DNA of 64,000 nucleotides from an uncultured Actinomycetaceae bacterium (GCA_902464405.1 CABQJD010000008.1:7925-71924); one strand, 5' to 3'. Counted from the first letter of the stretch, positions 26,825 to 37,058 are shown. The notes: generated by a model from the sequence alone, not told the origin. Made by a program: numbers and translations.

Positions 26825-28212
26825 ATCGCAGAATTTTTGGGATTGAGACGGAATACGGTATCAGCTGTGCCTCTTTAGAGGGCACTGATGCTCCTTTTGA
26901 TGCTGAGCGATCTGCACAATATCTTTTTGTCGATATGCTTGAGCAAGTAAAATCAACGAATACGTTTCTTCCAAACGGTGCACGCTTATATCTTGATGTG
27001 GGTGCGCATCCCGAATATGCCAGCGCAGAATGTGATCAACTCGTTGACTTGCTGGCGAACGAGCGGGCTGGGGATATACTCTTTGCTCGCATGGCGCAGC
27101 AGGCGAATAAACGGCTTGAGAATGAAGGGATCGCTGGGCGTATTCATCTATTCAAAAATAATCTTGATTCGCAAGGCAATTCTTTCGGTTGCCATGAGAA
27201 TTATTTAATTCATCGAAATAAAGATTTTCGTAGCAAAATTACTACGTTGATTCCGTTTTTCGTCACGCGTCAGATTCTTGTGGGTGCTGGCTTTATCAAT
27301 CGGCAGGCGCAGGGCGGAGCGAGATTTGAGATATCTCCTCGGGCAGAGCAAATGTGGGATGCTGTCAGCTCTGCCTCCACACAGGCACGCCCTATTATCA
27401 ATACGCGTGATGAGCCGCATGGCGATCCAGATCGTTTCCGTCGAATGCACGTGATTGTTGGCGATTCGAATATGTGCCAAGCTACTCTCGCTCTCAAAAT
27501 TGGTATGGTGCACGCTGTACTTTCTGTGTTGGAGGTCAATCCTGAAGTTTTTGTGCAGTATTCGCTTGCCAATCCGCCTGCAGCAATTCGTGCTGTTTCT
27601 GCTGATCTTACTGGTCGAGCTTTAGTTGAGCTTACGAATGGTGAGCAGGTGAGTGCTTTAAATATTCAACGTGGTATCTATGAAGCAGTAATCCACGAAT
27701 ATAGTGCTCAAGGATGGCTTGAACAGTTGGATCCTCTCATGGGATACGTCTGTGATCTATGGAATCGTGCTCTTACTGCTTTGGAAACGGGTGATTTTTC
27801 TGATGTTGTTTCAGAAATTGATTGGATCGCCAAACGTGCGTTAATTGAGAAGTATTGCTCTCGATCTGCAATAGCGCTTGACGATCCTCGTGTAGCTCGC
27901 CTTGAGCTTGCGTGGCACGATATCACCGATCAGGGGCTGCGAGCAAAGCTTGAAGCGGGCGGTATGCTGAAAGTTCTTGTATCTGATGCGGCTGTTTCGC
28001 GCGCTCTTGCGAAACCTCCTCAGACAACGAGAGCTAAACTGCGCGGAGCTTTTATTGAGGCAGCTCGATCAGCTAATCGTGAGTATATGGCAGATTGGTC
28101 AAATCTGCGTCTTGTATCTGAGCAAGGATCAATGAATGTCGCGCTTGCAGATCCGTTTGCGGCAAAGGATTCTCGGGTTGATGAGCTGATTCAGGCGGTG
28201 CAAGCAGGATGA
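26821..28212 (+). CDS. pafA: Pup-protein ligase PafA
   Basis: 463 residues with GTG start. The glutamine-synthetase-like fold is shown by RRIFGIETEYGI, ARLYLDVGAHPEYASAE (with the catalytic Asp) and LFKNNLDSQGNSFGCHENY. It lacks the Dop loop. It links the C-terminal Glu of deamidated Pup to lysines of substrates using ATP. It overlaps pup and, by ATGA, the FKBP gene. Whether pupylated proteins are degraded here is open, since no proteasome genes are present. Confidence 0.96.
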   Translation: MNRRIFGIETEYGISCASLEGTDAPFDAERSAQYLFVDMLEQVKSTNTFLPNGARLYLDVGAHPEYASAECDQLVDLLANERAGDILFARMAQQANKRLENEGIAGRIHLFKNNLDSQGNSFGCHENYLIHRNKDFRSKITTLIPFFVTRQILVGAGFINRQAQGGARFEISPRAEQMWDAVSSASTQARPIINTRDEPHGDPDRFRRMHVIVGDSNMCQATLALKIGMVHAVLSVLEVNPEVFVQYSLANPPAAIRAVSADLTGRALVELTNGEQVSALNIQRGIYEAVIHEYSAQGWLEQLDPLMGYVCDLWNRALTALETGDFSDVVSEIDWIAKRALIEKYCSRSAIALDDPRVARLELAWHDITDQGLRAKLEAGGMLKVLVSDAAVSRALAKPPQTTRAKLRGAFIEAARSANREYMADWSNLRLVSEQGSMNVALADPFAAKDSRVDELIQAVQAG

Positions 28213-29072
28213 AGTTTTCTACACTGCAAACGCTTCTTGCTGTCAGCATTGTTTTGATTGTCGGCATTTTTCTGGGATATCTGGCACAGCAGCCTAAAGG
28301 TGATATGCTCGATGTGGAAGTAACTGGTGATTTTGCTGCTCCTGTCGCCGTCAAAGTTCATGGAAAAATACCTGATTATCTGCAAAAAGATCAGCTTATT
28401 AAAGGAGATGGAGCTATTGTTTCTGAGGGAGCGCAAGTGCTCTTTCGGGTATCTAATTTTGCGTACACTCGCAGCCAGTACCTCACAGTTCTCAACGATG
28501 CCACAGTTAAATCTTCGACTGCTCGCAAAGAAGATCTCGGTGAATTGTATCCATTGATTGAAAATATGCGAGAAGGTTCGCGTATCGTTGCAGTTTTCCC
28601 TGAAAAAAATCGAGCTAGTGCAGAAATTGTTGTGTTGGATATATTGCCCACTGTGATTCGTGGAGAAAATAAAGCAGCAGGCACACTTCCTTCTGGAATT
28701 TCGGTGGAAACTGATGAAAAGGGGATTCCAACGGTCAGCGCTCAAGGCGGCACATTCACGCAGGAGCAGATCGCTACTTTGATTCATGGCGAGGGAGAGC
28801 AAATCGTCAATGGAGATAAAATTTATGCAAATTACCTCATCACCGATTCGAGCGGAAATCTGCAGGAGTCCACGTATGGTAATTCCACACTTGCTTTTAT
28901 CGATACGAAACAAGTTTTTTCAGGGCTTTCCCGAGCAATTGTAGATCAAAGAATCGGATCTCGCGTTGTGGCAGCGATCCCCTCCACTGAGGCGCGAGGC
29001 TCTGGAGATGTGATTATCGTACTCGATATTTTAGCTCGTGCTTCGCATCAAAATTCTCAGAGCGGAAGTTGA
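28209..29072 (+). CDS. Membrane-anchored FKBP-like peptidyl-prolyl isomerase
   Basis: 287 residues. An N-terminal hydrophobic anchor (about 5-25) is followed by two FKBP-like repeats: one near 65-155 (IKGDGAIVSEGAQVLFRVS), the other near 195-280 (HGEGEQIVNGDKIYANYL and FSGLSRAIVDQRIGSRVV). Both lack several canonical active-site aromatics, so isomerase activity is doubtful. An FKBP gene downstream of pafA is a common actinobacterial arrangement. It probably faces the outside of the membrane. Confidence 0.8.
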   Translation: MKFSTLQTLLAVSIVLIVGIFLGYLAQQPKGDMLDVEVTGDFAAPVAVKVHGKIPDYLQKDQLIKGDGAIVSEGAQVLFRVSNFAYTRSQYLTVLNDATVKSSTARKEDLGELYPLIENMREGSRIVAVFPEKNRASAEIVVLDILPTVIRGENKAAGTLPSGISVETDEKGIPTVSAQGGTFTQEQIATLIHGEGEQIVNGDKIYANYLITDSSGNLQESTYGNSTLAFIDTKQVFSGLSRAIVDQRIGSRVVAAIPSTEARGSGDVIIVLDILARASHQNSQSGS

Positions 29073-29187
29073 GCTTGTTGCGTAGATGCGACACGATTCA
29101 CCCTGGCAGTGAGGAGAAGAACAGATGATATTAGACGATCGCGCGATATGTGATCGCATAATGTGGGAGACGGGAGATTAAAAGATA

Positions 29188-30201
29188 ATGGCAAATATTA
29201 TAAATGCAATTCCCGCACCGAGATATCCAGTTGTATGGCATATCGGGCCTTTCACAATTCACGCATATGCTCTGGCTATCCTCACAGGAATTATTGTTGC
29301 CGTGCTTATTCTTGAGCGTCGTTACCGAGCGAAAGGCGGTGCGCAAGAAACCGCAACAGACGTGAGCTTATGGGCTGTGCTCTTCGGGATACTCGGTGCG
29401 CGTATTTATTACGTGATTTCCACGCCAGATGCTTATTTCGGGCCGAAGGGGCACCTCATCGATGTGCTAAAAATATGGGAGGGCGGTCTTGCAATTATCG
29501 GCGGTTTAATCGGCGGAGCAATCGGTATCTATATCGCTTTACGGCAGCGCGCTCTGCGCTTCGGGCCATTTGTTGATGCTCTTGCCCCTGCGTTGCTGAT
29601 TGCACAGGCTATCGGGCGTTTTGGTAATTATTTCAATCAAGAGCTTTTTGGCACTCCCACAACTTTGCCGTGGGGATTAGAAGTTGATGAAGCTCACCTG
29701 CCCGCAGGTGAAGCAGTGGGAACGCTCTTTCATCCAACTTTTCTCTACGAACAGCTCTGGAATCTCTGCGCTGCTGGTGTGCTCATCATTGCTGAAAAGA
29801 AGATGAAACTTCGAGGCGGGCAAGTGATGGCAGGCTATTTTGTGTTGTATGGCTTTGGTCGTTTTTGGATTGAAATGATTCGCACAGATTATGCTCATAG
29901 TTTTGGCGGTTTGCGATTTAATTCGTGGGCTGCGCTGATCATTTGCATTGCGGGAGTGATTGCATTGGTTTTCCTCTCAAAACTTCTTAAGAGCCACCCT
30001 GAGCTTGCAGATGTGTATATTTGCGAAGAAAAAGACGCTTCACAGCGAGAGCTTCTTAATCCTTTAGAGCAGCAATTAAACACCTCAGCAGATACCTTTG
30101 GGCATAGCTGCGAATCTAAGCTTGGCGCTGTGAAGAATATCGCGCCAGAAGATTTGTCTGCCTCATCACTCCCAGAGCAGCCAAGGGCTGAGATAGACTA
30201 A
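29188..30201 (+). CDS. lgt: Phosphatidylglycerol-prolipoprotein diacylglyceryl transferase Lgt
   Basis: 337-residue membrane enzyme that attaches diacylglycerol to the lipobox Cys of prolipoproteins. The signature AQAIGRFGNYFNQELFG lies near residue 150, and EMIRTD follows in a later segment. Seven hydrophobic segments are visible. A hydrophilic tail of about 60 residues after the last segment is longer than usual. It would act on the lipoproteins encoded at 39394 and 61982. An RBS-like GGGAGA precedes the ATG. Confidence 0.96.
   Translation: MANIINAIPAPRYPVVWHIGPFTIHAYALAILTGIIVAVLILERRYRAKGGAQETATDVSLWAVLFGILGARIYYVISTPDAYFGPKGHLIDVLKIWEGGLAIIGGLIGGAIGIYIALRQRALRFGPFVDALAPALLIAQAIGRFGNYFNQELFGTPTTLPWGLEVDEAHLPAGEAVGTLFHPTFLYEQLWNLCAAGVLIIAEKKMKLRGGQVMAGYFVLYGFGRFWIEMIRTDYAHSFGGLRFNSWAALIICIAGVIALVFLSKLLKSHPELADVYICEEKDASQRELLNPLEQQLNTSADTFGHSCESKLGAVKNIAPEDLSASSLPEQPRAEID
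30194..30199 (+). promoter_or_regulatory. -10 box of a possible leaderless promoter for pyk
   Basis: TAGACT, then six bases to the ATG at 30206. It overlaps the lgt stop codon and there is no good -35. Confidence 0.35.
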
Positions 30202-30205
30202 GACC

Positions 30206-31630
30206 ATGCGTAGAGCGAAAATTGTATGTACCCTTGGTCCTGCAGTAGGAAGCAAGGAGTTGATTGTCGAACTTGTGCGTGCTGGTATGAACGTGGCGCG
30301 CATCAATGCTTCTCATGGTTCGCATGAGGAGCACGAACAGCGAATTGATTGGGTGCGCGAAGCATCTCGCGAGCTTGGAGAGCCAGTTGCTGTGCTGGTC
30401 GATCTGCAAGGGCCGAAGATTCGTTTGGGTACGTTTGCCGATGGACCTCAGCTGCTTAACCCTGGGGATATTTTTACGATCACAACGCAAGATGTGCCAG
30501 GCACAAAAGAGCTCGTAAGCACGACGCATAAAGAGTTGCCACAAGACGCTCGACCTGGCGATATTATTTTGATTGACGACGGCAAAGTACAAGTGCGTGT
30601 TGTCAGTGTTGATGGTCCAAGAGTCACGACCGAAGTCGTGATTGGCGGTATGGTGAGCGATCATAAAGGCGTCAATCTTCCTGGTGTTGCAGTGAGTGTG
30701 CCTGCTCTTTCTGAAAAAGACCGTGAAGATCTGGAGTGGGGCTTGAATTATGGTTGCGATCTCGTTGCATTGAGCTTCGTGCGATCTCCAGACGATGCGC
30801 GAGACGTACATGAGGTTATGGATACCGTTGGACGCACGGTTCCTGTGATTGCAAAAATCGAAAAGCCGCAAGCAGTGACGGTTCTTGAAGAAATCGTTGA
30901 TATGTTCGACGGAATTATGGTAGCTCGCGGCGATCTTGGTGTGGAATTACCATTGCAGCAAGTGCCTATTGTGCAAAAACACGCTATCGATGTAGCTCGT
31001 CGCCATTCCAAACCAGTCATTGTGGCGACTCAGGTGCTTGATTCTATGATTAACGCGCCGACGCCAACTCGTGCGGAGACGAGCGACTGTGCGAATGCTA
31101 TTCTCGACGGTGCTGATGCCGTTATGCTTTCAGGTGAGACGAGCGTCGGTACCTATCCTGTGAAGTGTGTGGAGACGATGGCGTCAATTATCGAATACAC
31201 AGAAGAGCATGGTTTGGAAACTATTCCGAAAATTTCTTCTCTGCATCGTACCCGCAACGGGGTGATAACTCGCGCAGCAATGGATATCGGGGAATCATTA
31301 GGCGTGAAATATCTGACGGTCTTTACACAATCCGGGCAGACAGCTCGGCGAATGGCACGTTTACGTCCGAGGATTCCTCTGATCGTCTTTACTCCCGATC
31401 CTGAAGTGCGCCAGAGGCTCGCTCTAGTATGGGGTGTGCGTACTGTGCTGTGCGGGCAGGTTGAGCACACAGACGATATGGTAGATCAAGTTGATGAACT
31501 CTTGCTCACGCACGAGCTGGCAATCAACGGCGACCGCGTCGTCATTATTTGCGGTATGCCAGCAGGAAAAGTTGGCTCCACAAATACGATTCGCATTCAC
31601 AAAATGGGAGAGTTGTACTCAAAGCTTTAA
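30206..31630 (+). CDS. pyk: Pyruvate kinase
   Basis: 474 residues. It transfers phosphate from phosphoenolpyruvate to ADP in the last step of glycolysis. The start MRRAKIVCTLGPA and the signature IPVIAKIEKPQAV with its catalytic Lys are clear; MVARGDLGVELPL and DSMINAPTPTRAE follow. It begins four bases after the lgt stop, with a leaderless-type box just ahead. Confidence 0.97.
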   Translation: MRRAKIVCTLGPAVGSKELIVELVRAGMNVARINASHGSHEEHEQRIDWVREASRELGEPVAVLVDLQGPKIRLGTFADGPQLLNPGDIFTITTQDVPGTKELVSTTHKELPQDARPGDIILIDDGKVQVRVVSVDGPRVTTEVVIGGMVSDHKGVNLPGVAVSVPALSEKDREDLEWGLNYGCDLVALSFVRSPDDARDVHEVMDTVGRTVPVIAKIEKPQAVTVLEEIVDMFDGIMVARGDLGVELPLQQVPIVQKHAIDVARRHSKPVIVATQVLDSMINAPTPTRAETSDCANAILDGADAVMLSGETSVGTYPVKCVETMASIIEYTEEHGLETIPKISSLHRTRNGVITRAAMDIGESLGVKYLTVFTQSGQTARRMARLRPRIPLIVFTPDPEVRQRLALVWGVRTVLCGQVEHTDDMVDQVDELLLTHELAINGDRVVIICGMPAGKVGSTNTIRIHKMGELYSKL

Positions 31631-31647
31631 TGCAGATAGCCGATTGT

Positions 31648-31682
31648 ATGTATTCATGTATGTCGTGTGTATATGAATACAT
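31648..31682 (+). terminator. Hairpin downstream of pyk
   Basis: ATGTATTCAT pairs with ATGAATACAT, extended inward by several wobble pairs. It lies 18 nt after the pyk stop. No direct T run follows, so the terminator role is tentative. Confidence 0.5.
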
Positions 31683-31835
31683 GCGTGGAAGCATTTCTTT
31701 TGCGTAAATATGCGTATGCATTTGCGTGCAAAGAGCTTTGACGTTTTACACTGAGGTTTTACACTTCATTCAAATCATTTTGGGTTTATCATTTTGTATA
31801 TCTGGCTTATGTCTCACTAGTAAAGGAGCTGTAAG

Positions 31836-32462
31836 GTGAGCGAGGAAACAGCTATTCAACCGTCACGTATCCCTGATACGTCAGATCATTCTAAAGTGCG
31901 TACTCTTGTAGTAGAAGACGAAGCTTTAATTCGCCTCGATATTGTGGAAATTCTCGAAGACGCAGGCTTCACGATTGTGGGCGAAGGTGCGAGCGGAGAT
32001 GAAGCAGTGCTTAAAGCACGTGAGTTGGAGCCTGATCTAATCGTTATGGATGTGAAAATGCCAGGCGAGATCGACGGAATTGTGGCAGCTCAGAAGATTA
32101 TGGACGAGCGTCGAACGGCAATCGTCATGCTCACAGCTTATTCTCAAAGCGATCTAGTCGCTCGCGCGCGCGATGCTGGAGCGATGGCGTACGTGGTGAA
32201 GCCTTTTACACCAGGGGATTTAATTCCTGCAGTTGAGATTGCTATTTCCCGCTACCAGGAGATTTCAGCACTTGAAAAAGAGGTTCTCGATCTGACAGAT
32301 CAATTTGAGACCCGTAAGGCTGTGGATCGAGCCAAAGGTCTTCTTCAAGATAACATGGGATTCACAGAACCTGAGGCGTTCCGCTGGATTCAAAAGACGT
32401 CGATGGATCGCCGCCTTACAATGCGCGAAGTAGCTGAAGCCGTTATCGAGCAGGTAGGCTAA
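31836..32462 (+). CDS. pdtaR: ANTAR-domain response regulator (PdtaR-like)
   Basis: 208 residues. The receiver domain occupies about 22-140 with phospho-acceptor D72 (LIVMDVKMP) and the switch Lys in VVKPF. The C-terminal ANTAR domain (about 150-205) binds RNA hairpins: RKAVDRAKGLLQDNMGFTEPEAFRWIQKT is typical. In Mycobacterium PdtaR partners with the PdtaS kinase, not seen here. GTG start with AAAGGAG. It lies just upstream of polA, as in other Actinobacteria. Confidence 0.93.
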   Translation: MSEETAIQPSRIPDTSDHSKVRTLVVEDEALIRLDIVEILEDAGFTIVGEGASGDEAVLKARELEPDLIVMDVKMPGEIDGIVAAQKIMDERRTAIVMLTAYSQSDLVARARDAGAMAYVVKPFTPGDLIPAVEIAISRYQEISALEKEVLDLTDQFETRKAVDRAKGLLQDNMGFTEPEAFRWIQKTSMDRRLTMREVAEAVIEQVG

Positions 32463-32495
32463 TCGTTTTTCTTAATCATACGAAAGGTAGACGCA

Positions 32496-35255
32496 ATGAG
32501 CGGCACTGACGAGCAGCGTACTTTGCTTCTTATTGACGGGCATTCAATGGCGTTTCGCGCTTTTTACGCTTTGCGTCCAGATGGTTTCGTGACGAAGACG
32601 GGGCAGTATACGAATGCAGTGCATGGTTTTACGAATACCTTGCTGCGCCTGATAAAAACTTATGAGCCTAGCCATATAGCTGTAGCGTTTGATCTTCCTG
32701 GTGGTACGTTTCGCACTCGCGAATACGCAGAGTATAAAGGGGGTCGCAAACCAACGCCTGCAGAGTTCAAAGGGCAGATCAAGACGATTCAAGATGTGCT
32801 CGATGTGCTCGGCATCTCTTGGCTTACCTATGAAGATTTTGAGGCAGACGATATTGTGGCAACTCTTGCTGCATCGGGTGAAGCTGCAGGCATGCGCGTC
32901 TATCTTGCTTCGGGGGATAAAGATTCCTATCAACTCGTCAATTCCTCCGTCACCCTTCTTTATCCTATGCCGCGCTCCGAAATGCTGGAGATGACTGCGA
33001 GCGCAATTCAAGAAAAAACAGGTGTGCCGCCTGAGCTCTATTCTGATGTGGCAGCGCTTGTTGGAGAGAAAGCAGATAATATCCCTGGCGTGCCAGGTGT
33101 TGGCGCAAAAACAGCCGCAAAATGGATAAATATGTATGGTGGGCTTACAGCGCTTTTTGAACACGCTGATGAGCTGAAAGGAAAAGTGGGCGAGGCTCTG
33201 CGTGAGCACGTTGAGCAGGTGAAACTCAACCGCCATATCAATCAGCTCGTGCGTGATCTTCCCCTTGAAGCAGCTAAAAATCTCGATCTGCTCAAGCTGC
33301 AAGGGCTTGACGTCAGTGCTATGCACGCTCTTTTCGACACCTTGGATTTTAACTCTTTGCGTTCGCGGGCATTGCGAGAGCTACCGATTCGAGAGGATGC
33401 TCACGCAGATATGCGCGCCGAGAATCTGCAGCTGGTTGGTGTGCGCGAGGCGCAAGTGTACAGATGCGGTGAAAACGGGGTTAGTTTCTCCCAATTTTTC
33501 GCTGCTCATCCTGGGCCGTATGGGCTCATGGTCTCTGGTGATACGCACCCAGGTAGCGGATATGCTGATGCAGTAGGGATTGCAGCTCAAGATGGATCTG
33601 CAATCGTAGCTCATATTGATTCATTGGATAGCTCAGATTTTGCTGCGTGGTGTGCTGATTCTAAGGTAAAGAAAATTGGGCACGGCGTAAAAGCTATAAA
33701 ACACGCTCTTGCTGGGCGTGAGATATTACTTGAGGGCGTCCAAGCTGATACCGAGCTGGAGGCGTATATTCTCCATCCTGATCGTCACAACTATAGTATT
33801 GACGATCTCGCTTTTGAAGAATTGGGCGTGACGCTCGACGATCCTTCCGCGTACAAATCGCATAAGCAGACTGCTTTGAATTTTGACATAGCGGGAGATA
33901 ATTCTTCTCTTCCTGATTATTCTCTCGGATCGGCGGCTGTTGCTGCGCTGAATCTGCACGATACGTTTGCTCTGAAACTCAAGGAATACAATAATATCGA
34001 AAAACTAATGCGTCTTGAACTGAACGTATGCGACACTTTATTTGCGATGGAATCGCGCGGTGTAGCAGTAAATTCTTCTCGTCTTGCCGAGCTTGTGCAA
34101 GAGTGCGATGCAGCTGTCGCTGCGGTGGCGCGCCTTGCACATGGAGCAGTGGGGGATCCATCACTCAATTTATTAAGCCCGAAACAGCTGCAAAAAGTTT
34201 TATTTGAAGATTTGGGTTTGCCGACAACGAAGAAGACGAAAACTGGCTACACCACAAATGCGAATGCCCTAGCTGGGCTGCTTGTAAAAATCGCTGGGCG
34301 TGAGGATGATAATGCTGTGCGCGGGCAGCAATTCCTCTCCGCTTTGCTGCAGCATCGAGGAGCAATTAAACTCTTACAATCCGTGGAAGGGCTGAGTAAA
34401 TGTGTGTGTGACGACGGGCGTATCCACACAACTTATCAGCAAGCTGTTGCGGCAACTGGGCGTTTAAGCTCCACAGATCCAAATCTTCAAAACATTCACG
34501 CTCGTACAGAAGAAGGACGCCAGATTCGCGAGGTATTTGTGCCTGGCGATGGCTTTGACTACATTATGACGGCCGATTATTCGCAGATCGAAATGCGCCT
34601 TATGGCTCACCTTTCTGGCGATAGTGAGTTAATTGATGCGTTCAACCACGGAGTTGATTTACATAAATACGTGGCAGCTAGAGTGCTGGGAGTGCACGAA
34701 GATGAAGTGACGCCAGATCAGCGCTCGCGAATTAAAGCTATTAGCTACGGTTTAGTGTATGGTTTATCTGCCTATGGATTATCAACGCAGCTTGGAATTT
34801 CAGTGCCTGAGGCGCAGGCGTTGATGGATGGATATTTTTCACGATTCGGTAAAGTGAAGCGTTATCTCGATAGTCTCGTGAGTAAAGCACGGCGTGATGG
34901 TTTTACGTCTACTCTTATGGGGCGGCGGCGCAACCTTGAAGACCTATATTCTGAGAATCGTCAGGTGCGTGAAGCAGCCGAACGTATGGCGCTTAATGCA
35001 CCTATTCAGGGGAGCGCTGCGGATATTATCAAAATTGCTATGGTCAATACGGAGCGTGCGCTTCGCGATGCGCGATTGAAATCGCGCTTACTTCTGCAAA
35101 TTCACGATGAGCTTGTATTGGAAGTGACGGCTCAGGAAGCCGAGCGTGTACAAGAGATTGTGAAGCAGGAAATGGGAGCAGCATGGCCCGAATTGAGCGT
35201 GCCTCTCACAGTCGGCATTGGGATTGGTCGGCATTGGCGTGACGCTGCTCACTGA
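32496..35255 (+). CDS. polA: DNA polymerase I
   Basis: 919 residues. The 5'-3' exonuclease domain (about 1-300) starts LLIDGHSMAFRAFYAL and has a GEKADNIPGVPGVGAKTA helix-hairpin-helix. The central 3'-5' exonuclease-like domain appears degenerate in the acidic residues. The polymerase domain has motif A DYSQIEMRLMAHLSGD, motif B RSRIKAISYGLVYGLSAYG and motif C IHDELVLEV. It fills gaps in repair and Okazaki processing. A GAAAGG ribosome site precedes the ATG. Confidence 0.97.
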   Translation: MSGTDEQRTLLLIDGHSMAFRAFYALRPDGFVTKTGQYTNAVHGFTNTLLRLIKTYEPSHIAVAFDLPGGTFRTREYAEYKGGRKPTPAEFKGQIKTIQDVLDVLGISWLTYEDFEADDIVATLAASGEAAGMRVYLASGDKDSYQLVNSSVTLLYPMPRSEMLEMTASAIQEKTGVPPELYSDVAALVGEKADNIPGVPGVGAKTAAKWINMYGGLTALFEHADELKGKVGEALREHVEQVKLNRHINQLVRDLPLEAAKNLDLLKLQGLDVSAMHALFDTLDFNSLRSRALRELPIREDAHADMRAENLQLVGVREAQVYRCGENGVSFSQFFAAHPGPYGLMVSGDTHPGSGYADAVGIAAQDGSAIVAHIDSLDSSDFAAWCADSKVKKIGHGVKAIKHALAGREILLEGVQADTELEAYILHPDRHNYSIDDLAFEELGVTLDDPSAYKSHKQTALNFDIAGDNSSLPDYSLGSAAVAALNLHDTFALKLKEYNNIEKLMRLELNVCDTLFAMESRGVAVNSSRLAELVQECDAAVAAVARLAHGAVGDPSLNLLSPKQLQKVLFEDLGLPTTKKTKTGYTTNANALAGLLVKIAGREDDNAVRGQQFLSALLQHRGAIKLLQSVEGLSKCVCDDGRIHTTYQQAVAATGRLSSTDPNLQNIHARTEEGRQIREVFVPGDGFDYIMTADYSQIEMRLMAHLSGDSELIDAFNHGVDLHKYVAARVLGVHEDEVTPDQRSRIKAISYGLVYGLSAYGLSTQLGISVPEAQALMDGYFSRFGKVKRYLDSLVSKARRDGFTSTLMGRRRNLEDLYSENRQVREAAERMALNAPIQGSAADIIKIAMVNTERALRDARLKSRLLLQIHDELVLEVTAQEAERVQEIVKQEMGAAWPELSVPLTVGIGIGRHWRDAAH

Positions 35256-35296
35256 TGTGAATAGGCTGGGGTAGCTGTGCACAAATTTGATATGAT

Positions 35297-35320
35297 ATCG
35301 CCGCTTCGGCGCTATTTTAA
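35297..35320 (+). terminator. Possible polA terminator
   Basis: CGCCG-CTT-CGGCG followed by CTATTTT, about 45 nt after the polA stop. Confidence 0.5.
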
Positions 35321-35547
35321 AATCGAGCATATATGTATATGTGCTTTCCAAGCTTGATATGTATTTGTGCGTATTTTCAAAACTGGGTGCGCGTATTTCT
35401 TTGAATTGGGTGTAATATCCGTCTCGGTTGATGAGCTTGATTTGCTGTGCATTAACGCCGTAAAGTTGGTGTTTGTGTATAGGGAGAAATCTCTATGCGC
35501 GTGTCCATGTAAGAACTAGTTTTATCCGTAACGGAGTCACCAACTCT

Positions 35548-37029
35548 ATGTCCGAGATTAAATCCTCCTCCTATCCGGAGGTCGCAGTAAATGATATTGG
35601 CGGCGAAGAAGAAATCCTCGCAGCTGTAGACAAAACCATTAAGTACTTCAATGATGGAGACATCGTCGAAGGCATCGTAGTGAAAGTCGATCGAGACGAA
35701 GTTCTCCTCGATATTGGCTACAAGACCGAAGGTGTTATTCCTTCGAAAGAACTCTCCATCAAGCACGACGTCGATCCAGATGAAGTCGTAAAAGTTGGTG
35801 ACCATGTTGAAGCTCTTGTCACGCAAAAGGAAGATAAAGACGGTCGTCTTATGCTTTCAAAGAAGCGTGCGCAGTATGAGCGTGCATGGGCTGAAATTGA
35901 GAAGGTCAAGGAAGCCGATGGCGTCGTCACTGGTACCGTGATCGAAGTTGTAAAGGGCGGCTTGATTGTTGATATCGGTCTGCGTGGCTTCCTCCCAGCT
36001 TCTCTCGTAGAGATGCGCCGTGTGCGCGATCTGCAGCCATATATTGGGCAGCAGCTTGAATCTAAGATTATTGAGCTTGATAAGAATCGCAACAATGTGG
36101 TTCTCAGCCGTCGTGCATGGCTTGAGCAGACACAGAGTGAAGTGCGCACCACCTTCCTTGGCGCGCTCCTTAAAGGTCAGGTACGAGAAGGCGTCATCTC
36201 ATCGATCGTCAACTTTGGTGCTTTCGTTGATCTTGGTGGTGTGGATGGTCTCGTTCACGTCTCTGAGCTTTCGTGGAAGCATATCGATCACCCATCTGAG
36301 GTTGTCGAAGTTGGTCAGCACGTGACTGTGGAAGTTCTTGATGTTGATATGGATCGCGAGCGCGTGTCCCTCTCTCTCAAGGCAACTCAGGAAGATCCGT
36401 GGCAGACCTTCGCTCGTCAGCATGCCATCGGGCAGGTTGTGCCTGGTAAGGTGACGAAGATCGTTCCGTTCGGTGCGTTTGTGCGTGTGGAAGACGGTAT
36501 CGAGGGCTTGGTTCATATTTCGGAGCTTGCTATGCGTCATATCGACTCGCCAGAGCAGGTTGTACACGTTGGTGACGACGCATTTGTGAAGGTGATCGAT
36601 ATTGATCTTGATCGCCGCCGCATTTCTCTTTCCCTCAAGCAGGCAAACGAGGGCGTGGATCCGACGTCTGAAGATTTCGATCCGTCACTCTACGGTATGA
36701 AGGCTGAATACGACGAAGACGGCAACTACAAGTATCCAGAAGGCTTCGATCCAGAAACGAATGAGTGGATGGAAGGTTACGAAGCTAACCAGGCTGCTTG
36801 GGAAGCTGAATATGCAGCTGCTGAAGAGCGTTGGCAGGCACACCGCAAGCAGGTTGCTGCAGCTCTCGAAGCTGACGCTGAAGCCGCTGCAGCTGAGCAG
36901 GTCGTGGCGAGTAGCTCCAGTTCTGAAGCGGAAGTGCCGAGCAACTATTCTTCTGGTGTGGATGCTTCTGGCGCTCTTGCTGGTGATGAAGCTCTTGCAG
37001 CTTTGCGTGAGCAGCTTACTGGTAACTGA
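35548..37029 (+). CDS. rpsA: 30S ribosomal protein S1
   Basis: 493 residues from the ATG at 35548; the frame runs further up to 35473, but the upstream codons do not look like S1 and a GGAG lies 11 bases before this ATG. Four S1 repeats are visible, starting near GDIVEGIVVKVDRDEVLL, GVVTGTVIEVVKGGL, GQVREGVISSIVNFGAF and GQVVPGKVTKIVPFGAF. The tail is acidic with Ala-rich helices. It binds mRNA on the small ribosomal subunit. A strong terminator follows. Confidence 0.96.
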   Translation: MSEIKSSSYPEVAVNDIGGEEEILAAVDKTIKYFNDGDIVEGIVVKVDRDEVLLDIGYKTEGVIPSKELSIKHDVDPDEVVKVGDHVEALVTQKEDKDGRLMLSKKRAQYERAWAEIEKVKEADGVVTGTVIEVVKGGLIVDIGLRGFLPASLVEMRRVRDLQPYIGQQLESKIIELDKNRNNVVLSRRAWLEQTQSEVRTTFLGALLKGQVREGVISSIVNFGAFVDLGGVDGLVHVSELSWKHIDHPSEVVEVGQHVTVEVLDVDMDRERVSLSLKATQEDPWQTFARQHAIGQVVPGKVTKIVPFGAFVRVEDGIEGLVHISELAMRHIDSPEQVVHVGDDAFVKVIDIDLDRRRISLSLKQANEGVDPTSEDFDPSLYGMKAEYDEDGNYKYPEGFDPETNEWMEGYEANQAAWEAEYAAAEERWQAHRKQVAAALEADAEAAAAEQVVASSSSSEAEVPSNYSSGVDASGALAGDEALAALREQLTGN

Positions 37030-37058
37030 GAGTAGATCTTAGTTAGTAGATTTTTGTG

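Noticed and set aside
28191..28913. 240-codon minus-strand frame
   Set aside because: It is antisense to the FKBP-like gene of the pup operon; no start signal or domain is seen.
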